A stretch of DNA of 64,000 nt from Pukyongia sp963768085 (GTDB lineage: Bacteria > Bacteroidota > Bacteroidia > Flavobacteriales > Flavobacteriaceae): NCBI GenBank assembly GCA_963768085.1, contig CAVYGO010000001.1, forward strand, positions 1-64,000, in the 5' to 3' direction. Each line of letters begins with the position of its first letter. Position 1 is the stretch's first letter. The translations under genes were made by a program, and so were the position numbers. Below, in pieces: positions 26,061 to 34,464 of this stretch. Below the pieces are notes generated by a model. That model ran no database searches and had not been told where the DNA came from. It worked only from the letters and a program-made list of their open reading frames with translations.

Positions 26061-28925
26061 TTACTGGGCTACTTCTTCCAGTTTCACTTCTTCTCCTTCT
26101 TTATCAAGTAACATAACTTCGTCGAAATCCATATCCTGGAACTGAACATACTGTGTAGCTGCATCCCCTACCACCAAATATGCCATTTTGGACTCATCCA
26201 AATATTTATTGGCGAGTGATTTGTGCTGATCCAAAGTCATATTTCGGACGATCGTTTCTTCATTAGCAATATAATCGGATGACAGGCCGTACATGCTCAT
26301 TTCCTGCAACATACCTAACAAGGAGCCCTGAGTTTCGAAACGCCGGGCATTCGACTTTATTAAGGCGTTCTTGGTAAAATCGAGATCCTCTTCACTAATA
26401 CCTCCTTTGTATTTCGCGATCTGTTCCTTGAAAATCTGAACCGATTCGCCTGTTGTATTTGTTCGAACGGATGATGACGCAGTAAATGTTCCGGGAATTT
26501 TCGATCCACTAAATCCAGTACGAGCACCATAGGTATATCCTTTTTCCTCACGTAATATGAGGTTGACATTCCCACTGAATGAGCCGCCAAGTTTGTAATT
26601 CATTACCTCAACAGGATAAAAATCAGAATCGGTTCTAGAGAGACCTATATAACCGATATTGATAACAGATTGTTTGGCATTCGGAATATCAACAAAATAA
26701 AGCGAAGCCTTGTCTCTGCTATTCTCCACCGGATATTCCGGGATACTTACCTCCTTAGCCGCCCATCCCGCATCCAGCGATGCCAGATTATTAAGTGCAT
26801 TGTCCTTATCGATCTTACCTACTACATGAAAAGTACTTACGGAAGGTGAGAAATAACTATTGTAATAAGCCTTCAGATCATCCATGGTGATCGCCTCCAC
26901 AGATGCTACCGTACCTGAAGTAGGATACGCAAAGATGTGATCTTCTCCATAAAGTAATTTGCTGTAAACCCGATTTGCCACAGCGTTAGGATTCGACTCT
27001 GATCGTTTAATATCATTTATGGTCTTTGTCTTGATCCTGGCAAATTCCTCTTCGTCCCAACGTGGTTGAAGTAAAATTTCCTCAATCAGGGCCATAGTTT
27101 TATCGAAGTTACGAACCAATGTGTTTCCTCTTATGACTATCGATTCCCGAGTAGTATACATATTGATACTTGCTCCTAGCATTTCAATCTCCTCTTCCAG
27201 TTCTTCGGGAGTTTTGTTTGCCGTTCCTTCCATCATGATGTCTGTCATTAAATTAGCAACACCGTTTTTATTCTTGTCATCAAACAAGTGTCCGCCTTCC
27301 ATGACGAGACTGAAATTCACGGTAGGAATTTCATTCTGTTCAATACCATAAACTTTCATGCCGTTAGCCAATTCAGAAGACCATAATGATGGTACATTTA
27401 ATTGTGGCGCGGGGCCCTGAGTAGGTTCTGTTGCTCTATCGAACAAAGAAGGTGTTTTAGCAACTTCTACATTGGCATCCTCCACGGTTTTCGCAACATT
27501 CTCTTTAATTTCTTCTTCTACAACAGGAGCAACGGTTGAATTCTCCGCAATTAGCTCTGTTTGCCCTTTAGGCACGAAACTGGTCAGCACAAACGGTTTA
27601 TCCTTGATATACTTGTTATATACACGCATTACATCTTCCTTGGTAACAGCCTTGATATTCTCGATATCCTTTTCAATAAAACCAGGATCTCCGGTGAAGA
27701 CATTGTATTGGGCCAATTGAAAGGACTTCCCTAACACGCTACTGATACCATTATAAAAACTGGTCTCAAGGCCTGCCTTAATGCGTTCAACATCTCGATC
27801 GCTAACTCCATCCGTTTCGAAAAGTGTCATAGCTTCTGAAATACCTGCTTCAACTTCATCAAGATCCACACCCTCATTGGCAGTAATAATGATATGAAAT
27901 TCACCAGCAATTTCCTGAGATCTATTGTAAGCAATCGTTCTTGAAGTAATGTCTTTCTCCTTTACCAGTACTTTATAAAGAGGAGCTTTTTTACCGCTTG
28001 ATATGATCTCTGCCAGGAAATCCAGCGCGTAGGCATCATCGGTATATTGCTCTAAAGTGGGCCATACCATATGAAGTTGAGGTGCTGTAGCGAAATTATC
28101 CTCATGGTACAGGCGTTTGGTTTCTGCAATTGTAACAGGTTGCGGCTCTAAGGGCGCTACATCCTGACGTTTCTTAATCTCTCCAAAGTACTTTTCAATA
28201 AGGGCTTTTGCCTCTTCCTCTTCAAAATCTCCGGCTAATACCAGGGTGGCATTATTCGGTCCGTAGAAACGATCATAGAAATCACGTACATCTTTTACAG
28301 TAGCATTTTGAAGATCCACTAATTCACCAATCACCTGCCAGTTGTACGGATGCCCTTCGGGATAAATATTTTTATCGAGCACCCAGTTGGTGTGTCCGTA
28401 CGGGCGATTATCAACCCGTTGTCTTTTCTCATTCTGAACCACTTCCTGCTGATTGTAGAAAGCAGACTCCGTCACTGTATTGATAAGGTAACCCATACGG
28501 TCGCTTTCTAACCATAACACCATTTCAAGTGCATTCTTCGGAACTACTTCATAGTAAATCGTTCCATCTTTCCAGGTCCCGCCATTTAGTGTACCTCCGG
28601 CATCCTGGATCTTTTTAAAGAATTGATCCTGGGGAACGTTCTCAGATTCCTGGAACAACATATGCTCGAAAAGATGTGCAAAACCAGTTCGCCCGGTTTT
28701 CTCTCGGTTCGAACCAACACCATATTGAATAGCGACTGAAACAATTGGGTCACTTTTGTCCTGGTGTAAAACTACGTCCAGTCCGTTTTCCAATTCGTAT
28801 TTAGCAAACTCTATGGAGAGTTTGGCACTTTCTTCGGCCGATTGCGATTTATCGCCACATGAAGTTATCATTACTGCAGTGAATAATGCGATAGCCGTGA
28901 ATTTTGTGAGTTTTTTTAGATACAT
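26061..28925 (-). CDS. M16 family zinc peptidase (two-domain lipoprotein)
   Basis: The gene encodes 954 residues, starting at MYLKKLTKFTAIALFTAVM with a lipobox ending TSC; a more upstream in-frame ATG at 29009 would bury this signal, so 28925 is preferred. The first M16 half holds the inverted zinc motif HLFEH in TGRTGFAHLFEHMLFQ and a distal Glu region (EVVQNEKRQR). The second half (from about residue 510) keeps the fold (ANGMKVYGIEQNEIPTVNFS) but lacks HxxEH, as normal for the inactive half. The family cleaves peptides in a closed chamber; here it would be in the periplasm. It is transcribed alone and ends at a strong terminator. Confidence 0.92.
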   Translation of the reverse strand: MYLKKLTKFTAIALFTAVMITSCGDKSQSAEESAKLSIEFAKYELENGLDVVLHQDKSDPIVSVAIQYGVGSNREKTGRTGFAHLFEHMLFQESENVPQDQFFKKIQDAGGTLNGGTWKDGTIYYEVVPKNALEMVLWLESDRMGYLINTVTESAFYNQQEVVQNEKRQRVDNRPYGHTNWVLDKNIYPEGHPYNWQVIGELVDLQNATVKDVRDFYDRFYGPNNATLVLAGDFEEEEAKALIEKYFGEIKKRQDVAPLEPQPVTIAETKRLYHEDNFATAPQLHMVWPTLEQYTDDAYALDFLAEIISSGKKAPLYKVLVKEKDITSRTIAYNRSQEIAGEFHIIITANEGVDLDEVEAGISEAMTLFETDGVSDRDVERIKAGLETSFYNGISSVLGKSFQLAQYNVFTGDPGFIEKDIENIKAVTKEDVMRVYNKYIKDKPFVLTSFVPKGQTELIAENSTVAPVVEEEIKENVAKTVEDANVEVAKTPSLFDRATEPTQGPAPQLNVPSLWSSELANGMKVYGIEQNEIPTVNFSLVMEGGHLFDDKNKNGVANLMTDIMMEGTANKTPEELEEEIEMLGASINMYTTRESIVIRGNTLVRNFDKTMALIEEILLQPRWDEEEFARIKTKTINDIKRSESNPNAVANRVYSKLLYGEDHIFAYPTSGTVASVEAITMDDLKAYYNSYFSPSVSTFHVVGKIDKDNALNNLASLDAGWAAKEVSIPEYPVENSRDKASLYFVDIPNAKQSVINIGYIGLSRTDSDFYPVEVMNYKLGGSFSGNVNLILREEKGYTYGARTGFSGSKIPGTFTASSSVRTNTTGESVQIFKEQIAKYKGGISEEDLDFTKNALIKSNARRFETQGSLLGMLQEMSMYGLSSDYIANEETIVRNMTLDQHKSLANKYLDESKMAYLVVGDAATQYVQFQDMDFDEVMLLDKEGEEVKLEEVAQ

Positions 28926-29047
28926 TTTTATGATTGTTTTTAAGAAAGAATAAAGATACGATGGAGACTTTACACTAATCCTAAAAAAAAAGTTAAATGA
29001 GTAGTTCATTTAATTGGAATTAGCTGTTTTCAGTATGATACTGATAG

Positions 29048-29078
29048 AACTGATGAAAATCATTTTTTCTCATCAGTT
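29048..29078. promoter_or_regulatory. Inverted repeat upstream of the GCS2-CBS gene
   Basis: AACTGATGA (29048-29056) and TCATCAGTT (29070-29078) are exact complements around 13 bases. No T-run follows. It lies 55 bases before the start codon in a divergent promoter region, so it may be an operator or leader hairpin. Confidence 0.35.
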
Positions 29079-29132
29079 TAATACCCATATTGCTACCTTA
29101 AAATTCCGCGATAGTCGCAAAACTGAAAGCGT

Positions 29133-30998
29133 ATGGGCGAGCACAAAGTTAACCGTTCTTTTTCCGAAGAAAAGAAGGCGGCATTCATCCAACATCTTCT
29201 CGACGATGTAAAAGCCCTGGAACTCATGCTCGAGAATGATCAGATTGAAAAAGGCATTACACGTATTGGCGCGGAGCAGGAATTTTGTTTAGTCACCAAA
29301 GACTGGAGACCAGCTACCAACAATGAGGAGATCCTGGCAAAGATCGACGATCCTCATTTCACTACCGAATTGGCAAGGTATAATCTTGAGATCAATCTGG
29401 ATCCAATAGAGCTCAAGGACGACTGTTTTAAAAGGGTGGAAGATGATTTAAAAGCGCTATTGAACAAAGCCTCCAAAGTATCCGAAGAAAATAATTCCAA
29501 ACTAATATTAACGGGTATTCTTCCAACCATTTCCAAGACACATTTGTCTATGGAATACATTACGCCGAATCCAAGATATTTTGCGTTGAACGATATGCTT
29601 ATGGGGCTTCGAAGATCCCATTTTCAACTTAATTTGCAGGGAGTGGATGAGTTAAGCATTGCTCACGACTCTGTACTCTTTGAAGCTTGTAACACCAGCT
29701 TTCAGTTACATCTTCAAATTAATCCTGATGATTTTATTTCCAGTTTCAACTGGTCGCAGGCTATTGCCGGACCGATTTTAAGTGTCTGTTGTAATTCACC
29801 TTTATTGATGGGAAGAGAGCTCTGGGAAGAAACCAGAATTGCACTGTTCCGTCAAAGTATAGACACACGTAATATCTCGCAGGCACTCAAAGATCAGGAA
29901 CCCCGTGTGGCTTTTGGAAATAACTGGGCCACGGGAACAGCTGCGGATATTTACAAGGAGAATATTTCAAAGTACAAGATCATACTCTCACGGGAATTAA
30001 AAGAGAATTCCCTGGATATATTAAAAAAAGGTGCTATTCCGAAATTGGAAGCACTGAATCTGCACAGTGGAACTATTTATCCATGGAACCGTGCCTGCTA
30101 CGGGGTTGGAAACGGGAAACCGCATTTGAGGATCGAAAACAGATACATTCCTGCCGGTCCTTCGGTGATAGATGAAATGGCAAACTTCGCTTTTTGGGTG
30201 GGTGTGATGCGAGGCCGGCCAAAAAAGTTCGACGATATGCACAAGGTGATGGATTTCAGAGAAGCGAAATCCAATTTTGTAAAAGCATCTCGAAATGGCA
30301 GAAATGCTGTTATGTACTGGGATGGTAAGCACTATACAGCCCGTAAGCTATTAAAAAAAGTGTTTCTTCCCATGGCATATGAAGGATTGCGAAAGGAAGG
30401 CATTGATGAAGCAGATATAGAACGCTTATTAAATGTGATTAAAAAAAGATTAAAGGGTAACACAGGCTCTACCTGGATGGTATCTAATTACCGAAGGCTC
30501 ACAAATACGCTTAAAAAGGATAAGGCGCTTCGGCTTATAACAAAATCGATCTATTTAAATCAGCAGAAAGGAGAACCTGTCAATAAATGGCCGGATGCCG
30601 ACGAAAAAGATAAATTAAAGGAGGCATCCTATTGGGTAGGGCATATAATGACCACTATGTTGCTCACAGTAAAGAAAAGTGACCTCGCCAGTTTAGCAAC
30701 GAGTATCATGGAATGGAATAACATTCATCATGTTCCCGTTGAAGATGACGAAGGAAAACTTCAAGGACTCTTAACCTGGACACATGCACAAAAATTCAAT
30801 CCCGAGGATCATCAAAGCGGATACCTGGTAAAAGATATTATGGAGGTTGATGTCATATCTGTGGATGCTACCACGCCCATTAAGGAGGCCATCAGCATTA
30901 TGAAGGAAAATCAAATAGGTTGTTTGCCGGTAACTCAGAACGAAGAACTTATCGGAATTGTTACCGTAAAGGATGTAAGACCCTACTACAATGATTAA
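29133..30998 (+). CDS. GCS2-family carboxylate-amine ligase fused to a CBS-domain pair
   Basis: A 621-residue protein. Residues 1 to about 480 are a glutamate-cysteine-ligase-2-like ATP-grasp-type fold: IGAEQEFCLV with the metal Glu, LARYNLEINLDP, an FQLHLQINPDDF strand, and RIENRYIPAGP. Residues about 490-621 contain two CBS motifs (NIHHVPVEDDEGKLQGLLTW and NQIGCLPVTQNEELIGIVTV). CBS pairs usually bind adenine nucleotides and control activity. GCS2 enzymes join an amine to the gamma-carboxyl of glutamate, but relatives with CBS tails are not characterised as far as I know. The stop overlaps the next gene, a zinc amidohydrolase, by 8 bases. Confidence 0.85.
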   Translation: MGEHKVNRSFSEEKKAAFIQHLLDDVKALELMLENDQIEKGITRIGAEQEFCLVTKDWRPATNNEEILAKIDDPHFTTELARYNLEINLDPIELKDDCFKRVEDDLKALLNKASKVSEENNSKLILTGILPTISKTHLSMEYITPNPRYFALNDMLMGLRRSHFQLNLQGVDELSIAHDSVLFEACNTSFQLHLQINPDDFISSFNWSQAIAGPILSVCCNSPLLMGRELWEETRIALFRQSIDTRNISQALKDQEPRVAFGNNWATGTAADIYKENISKYKIILSRELKENSLDILKKGAIPKLEALNLHSGTIYPWNRACYGVGNGKPHLRIENRYIPAGPSVIDEMANFAFWVGVMRGRPKKFDDMHKVMDFREAKSNFVKASRNGRNAVMYWDGKHYTARKLLKKVFLPMAYEGLRKEGIDEADIERLLNVIKKRLKGNTGSTWMVSNYRRLTNTLKKDKALRLITKSIYLNQQKGEPVNKWPDADEKDKLKEASYWVGHIMTTMLLTVKKSDLASLATSIMEWNNIHHVPVEDDEGKLQGLLTWTHAQKFNPEDHQSGYLVKDIMEVDVISVDATTPIKEAISIMKENQIGCLPVTQNEELIGIVTVKDVRPYYND

Positions 30999-32193
30999 GC
31001 TACACAGTACCCCCCTCGACAAAACCATAGAGATTTCGCGATTAATCGGGTCTCATTCAGGGACCGAGGAAGGTCCTACTTTGATTTTTACCGGAGGAAT
31101 CCATGGCAATGAACCTGCAGGGGTATTTGCTCTTAAATCTGTTCTCGATAATCTTAAGAAAGTAAACCCGGAATTTAAGGGTAGTATGTATGCTATTAGC
31201 GGAAATTTGAACGCCCTGCAAAAAGGCATTCGATTTAACAAAATGGACCTGAACAGGCTCTGGACCAAGGAAAAATTGGCAGGGTTGCAAGATGATAAAG
31301 TTATTTCCTTCAACGAAGAACTCGTTCAGCAAAAGGAAATATTCGATATCATGATGGATATCCTCGAAAAAGAAACTGGTCCCTTTTATTTTTTCGATCT
31401 GCACACCACCAGTGGTGAGACGGCACCATTTATCACCGTAAACGACAGTTTACTAAACCGTAAATTCACGAGCCTTTTTCCGGTTCCTTTAATCCTGGGT
31501 ATTGAGGAATTTCTGGAAGGACCTCTGCTTAGTTATATTAATGAATTCGGTTACGTCGCTTTCGGGTTTGAAGGTGGACAACATGAATCACCCAAATCTT
31601 ATGAATACTGTGTTTCCTTCATTTACTTAACCCTTGCCTATACTGGATGCTTATCGGCTAACGATGCGAATCAGGACGAGCATTTTAGGAAACTAAAAGA
31701 AGTCATGGCCTTCAAAAATAAATTCTTCGAGATCATCTTCAGACAGGGGATCGAACCCGATGATAAATTTATAATTTGCGATGGTTACATGAATTTTCAG
31801 AAAGTACCCAAAGGTACTACGATCGCTATCAACAATGGAAATCAATTGGAAACACCTTACAGAGGCCATATATTTATGCCGTTGTATCAAGGGAAGGGTG
31901 AAGATGGCTATTTCATTATTCGTAAAACACCTGAGTTTTTCTTAAAACTCTCAGCTTTCATGCGAAAGATCTCCTTCGATCGACTACTTGTTGCGCTTCC
32001 CGGTGTTAGCTGGCGCTCTAATTCCCGTGAAGAATTGGTTGTTGATCTGAAGGTCGCGCGTTTCTTTACCCGGAAGTTCTTCCACCTGATGGGATATCGC
32101 AGTAAGCAGAAAGATGCCACCCATCTAAAACTGAAAAACCGAGAGGCTGTATCCAAAGAAGATGCGTATCGCGATGCGCCCTGGAATAAATGA
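30991..32193 (+). CDS. Succinylglutamate desuccinylase / aspartoacylase family zinc hydrolase
   Basis: A 400-residue M14-like enzyme. Zinc ligands are in FTGGIHGNEPAG (His and Glu) and FFDLHTTSGETAP (His). Other family marks are MDLNRLW and the catalytic Glu region GFEGGQHES. A C-terminal extension of about 90 residues lies outside the core domain. The family hydrolyses N-acyl amino acids. It overlaps the GCS2-CBS ligase gene by 8 bases, so a ligase and an amidase are made together; the shared metabolite is unknown. The stop codon TGA ends immediately before the comM 3'-end relic (32194). Confidence 0.88.
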   Translation: MIKLHSTPLDKTIEISRLIGSHSGTEEGPTLIFTGGIHGNEPAGVFALKSVLDNLKKVNPEFKGSMYAISGNLNALQKGIRFNKMDLNRLWTKEKLAGLQDDKVISFNEELVQQKEIFDIMMDILEKETGPFYFFDLHTTSGETAPFITVNDSLLNRKFTSLFPVPLILGIEEFLEGPLLSYINEFGYVAFGFEGGQHESPKSYEYCVSFIYLTLAYTGCLSANDANQDEHFRKLKEVMAFKNKFFEIIFRQGIEPDDKFIICDGYMNFQKVPKGTTIAINNGNQLETPYRGHIFMPLYQGKGEDGYFIIRKTPEFFLKLSAFMRKISFDRLLVALPGVSWRSNSREELVVDLKVARFFTRKFFHLMGYRSKQKDATHLKLKNREAVSKEDAYRDAPWNK

Positions 32194-32247
32194 TCAACCC
32201 AACCACCCATCCCGGTCCTTGCTTTGGTGTTGAATGATATCATTTAG
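32194..32247 (-). pseudogene. Relic of the comM 3' end (17 codons plus stop)
   Basis: Read on the minus strand, this codes LNDIIQHQSKDRDGWLG then TGA. The intact comM at 32770 ends ISEAIQYRSLDRDGWLG then TGA. The two align without gaps: 10 of 17 residues are identical and most others are conservative. The DNA is also similar (for example TCAACCCA and CCATCCCGGTC shared). The relic directly abuts the hydrolase gene stop (32193). It lies in the same frame as, and just after, the DUF559 stop (32254). So a second, diverged copy of the comM end exists outside the DUF559 segment. Confidence 0.7.
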
Positions 32248-32253
32248 AACTAC

Positions 32254-32610
32254 CTAATCCATATACACTGATTGAATTTCCTTTAAGACAGAGGGTAAAT
32301 GATCGAATACCATTCTATTTTCGAAACGCAATAGCCTAAATCCATTTCTTTCCAGGACTTCCGTACGATGTCGATCGTATTCCATGGCTCTAGGGTTCAT
32401 ATGAACTGCTCCATCTAACTCTAGAATCAATTTCTCCTGAGCGCAATAGAAATCAACGATATAATTAAAAATACTGTGTTGTCTTCGGAATTTCCGTCCT
32501 CCAAGTTGTTTCCTTTTTAAATGTGTCCATAGAAATGCTTCCGCTGGTGTCATTTTTCTTCGTAAGGATTTTCTCCTAGCTCTCAAGTATGACCGATTAT
32601 GAATTTTCAT
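32254..32610 (-). CDS. DUF559 endonuclease-like protein
   Basis: A 118-residue protein starting MKIHNRSYLRARRKSLRR (32610). The DUF559 pattern is clear: TPAEAFLWTHLKRKQLGGRKFRRQHSI (shown in part), IVDFYCAQEKLILELDGAVH, and the ending RTEVLERNGFRLLRFEN. This is the very-short-patch-repair-like PD-(D/E)xK fold, with probable active-site residues in the IVDFYC and LELDG strands. The frame stays open for about 40 codons upstream through a palindromic repeat, but the family begins at the chosen ATG. Such genes are frequent in Bacteroidota and their role is unknown. It sits between a displaced and an intact end of comM. Confidence 0.88.
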   Translation of the reverse strand: MKIHNRSYLRARRKSLRRKMTPAEAFLWTHLKRKQLGGRKFRRQHSIFNYIVDFYCAQEKLILELDGAVHMNPRAMEYDRHRTEVLERNGFRLLRFENRMVFDHLPSVLKEIQSVYMD

Positions 32611-32633
32611 AATAACAATTATTAATTTATTAA

Positions 32634-32756
32634 GGCTCCTCTCCTTTTCAGGGAGAGGTGTCCCAGCTTTCCAAGCTGGGACGGAGAGGGTTTTTACCCC
32701 TTCCGTCTTCAATAGCTTCTCTATTGAAGCCACCTTTCCCTTTATGAGAAGGAGCC
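32634..32756. repeat. Cloverleaf-like palindromic repeat adjoining DUF559
   Basis: The outer arms GGCTCC (32634-32639) and GGAGCC (32751-32756) enclose three inner hairpins. These are CCTCTCC / GGAGAGG (32638-32658), CCCAGCTT-TCC-AAGCTGGG (32662-32680) and TTCAATAG-CTTCT-CTATTGAA (32708-32728). It lies between the DUF559 start and the end of comM. It is the left or right end of the inserted segment 32248-32769. Confidence 0.75.
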
Positions 32757-32769
32757 ACTATGGTACTTT

Positions 32770-34311
32770 TCAACCCAGCCAACCATCCCGGTCAAGGCTT
32801 CTGTATTGGATGGCTTCGGAAATATGATTGCCCGTGATCTCCTCGGAAAGGTCCAGGTCTGCGATCGTTCTTGATACTTTTAAGATGCGGTCATAGGCCC
32901 TGGCTGAAAGATTGAGGCGTTCCATAGCATTTTTTAGTAACTCCGTAGAGGCTTCGTCCAGTTTACAATACTTACGGATCTGCTTTACTCCCATCTGTGC
33001 ATTGTAATGCAGTTTCTCATACTTTCGGAATCTGACTACCTGGATCTTCCTGGCTTTTGTCACTCGCTCCCTGATCACAATACTGGACTCCCCTTTCCGC
33101 TCTTCACTTAACTTTTCGAAAGGAACCGGTGTTACTTCAATATGAATATCAATTCGATCTAATAAAGGTCCGGAGATCTTACTCAGGTAGCGTTGCATCT
33201 CAGCCGGAGAAGAGGTTACAGGCGCATCAGGATCATTGAAATACCCACCCGGACTCGGATTCATACTTGCAACTAACATAAAACTCGATGGGTACGTCAC
33301 CGTAAATCGAGCTCTGGCAATGGTAACATCTCTATCTTCCAGGGGCTGTCGCATAACCTCCAGCACCGAACGCTTGAATTCCGGCAGTTCGTCCAGAAAC
33401 AGCACGCCATTATGTGCCAATGATATCTCGCCGGGTTGGGGAAACGTACCACCTCCCACAAGCGCAACATCACTAATAGTGTGATGCGGACTACGGAACG
33501 GGCGAGATGTAATAATGCCACCACTACCGAGGGTTCTCCCGGCCACGCTATGAATCTTAGTGGTTTCGAGAGCCTCGGTAAGGGAGAGTGGCGGCAAGAT
33601 ACTGGGGAGTCGCTTGGCAAGCATTGTCTTTCCCGATCCTGGTGGTCCTATGAGAATAATATTATGGCCACCTGCTGCCGCTATTTCCATACAGCGTTTG
33701 ATGGATTCCTGCCCTTTTACATCGGAAAAGTCGAATTCCGGATTTTGCAGATGTTCGTAGAATTCAGCTTCAATATCAACGATGGTGCGATCCAGGGGAA
33801 CAGCCTCATTAAAATAATCGATCACCTCTTTGATGGTATCCACACCATAGACACAAATACCTTCAACGATCGCAGCTTCCTTGGCATTCTGACTAGGAAG
33901 AATGAAATGATGAAAACCTTCTTCCATTGCTTTAAGTGCAATCGGTAAAGCCCCACGAATTGGCTGTAGGCTGCCATCGAGGGATAATTCTCCCATAATA
34001 ATGTAATCAGACAGCGGCTGACTTTCCTCTATTTGTCCTGATGAAACCAGGATTCCTAAGGCGAGGGTAAGATCATAGGCCGAGCCTTCTTTTCGAAGAT
34101 CAGCCGGTGCCATATTCAACGTGATCTTCTTGCCGGGGATCTTATAACCGTTATTCTGAAGTGCTGCTGCAATTCGGTAATTACTTTCCTTGATGGCATT
34201 ATCGGGCAGGCCCACTAAATGATAACCCACCCCCTGATCCACATTCACTTCTACAGTAATAGTTGTGGCATCCACGCCAAATACAGCGCTTCCATACACT
34301 TTTGTAAGCAT
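32770..34311 (-). CDS. comM: ComM / YifB family Mg-chelatase-like AAA+ ATPase
   Basis: A 513-residue protein. The N-terminal domain (residues 1-180) is the Lon-like ChlI fold (VYGSAVFGVDATTITVEV, NMAPADLRKEGSAYDL). The AAA+ core has Walker A GPPGSGKTMLAKRLP, Walker B GVLFLDELPEF and sensor region ASMNPSPGGYF. The C-terminal domain ends SLDRDGWLG. In naturally competent bacteria ComM is a helicase for branch migration during DNA uptake. The full length is normal. Its 3' end is duplicated as a diverged relic 570 bases away, with a DUF559 gene and palindrome between the two copies. Confidence 0.95.
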   Translation of the reverse strand: MLTKVYGSAVFGVDATTITVEVNVDQGVGYHLVGLPDNAIKESNYRIAAALQNNGYKIPGKKITLNMAPADLRKEGSAYDLTLALGILVSSGQIEESQPLSDYIIMGELSLDGSLQPIRGALPIALKAMEEGFHHFILPSQNAKEAAIVEGICVYGVDTIKEVIDYFNEAVPLDRTIVDIEAEFYEHLQNPEFDFSDVKGQESIKRCMEIAAAGGHNIILIGPPGSGKTMLAKRLPSILPPLSLTEALETTKIHSVAGRTLGSGGIITSRPFRSPHHTISDVALVGGGTFPQPGEISLAHNGVLFLDELPEFKRSVLEVMRQPLEDRDVTIARARFTVTYPSSFMLVASMNPSPGGYFNDPDAPVTSSPAEMQRYLSKISGPLLDRIDIHIEVTPVPFEKLSEERKGESSIVIRERVTKARKIQVVRFRKYEKLHYNAQMGVKQIRKYCKLDEASTELLKNAMERLNLSARAYDRILKVSRTIADLDLSEEITGNHISEAIQYRSLDRDGWLG

Positions 34312-34464
34312 GGTATTTCAATAATAAAAAGGAGGGGAATTAGAAGTATAGTAAAGCTACTAATTATTATTCAATAATAACAGATGGCAACAGATCAATT
34401 TGAATTTCAAAGATCACGAGTTCCATGATATTCTTAAATCTGGTTATTTTTGGAAGGTTTTTAC

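Noticed and set aside
32611..32733. N-terminal extension of the DUF559 protein by about 40 residues
   Set aside because: The open frame runs through the palindromic repeat; family similarity starts at MKIHNRS, so the extension is probably not translated.
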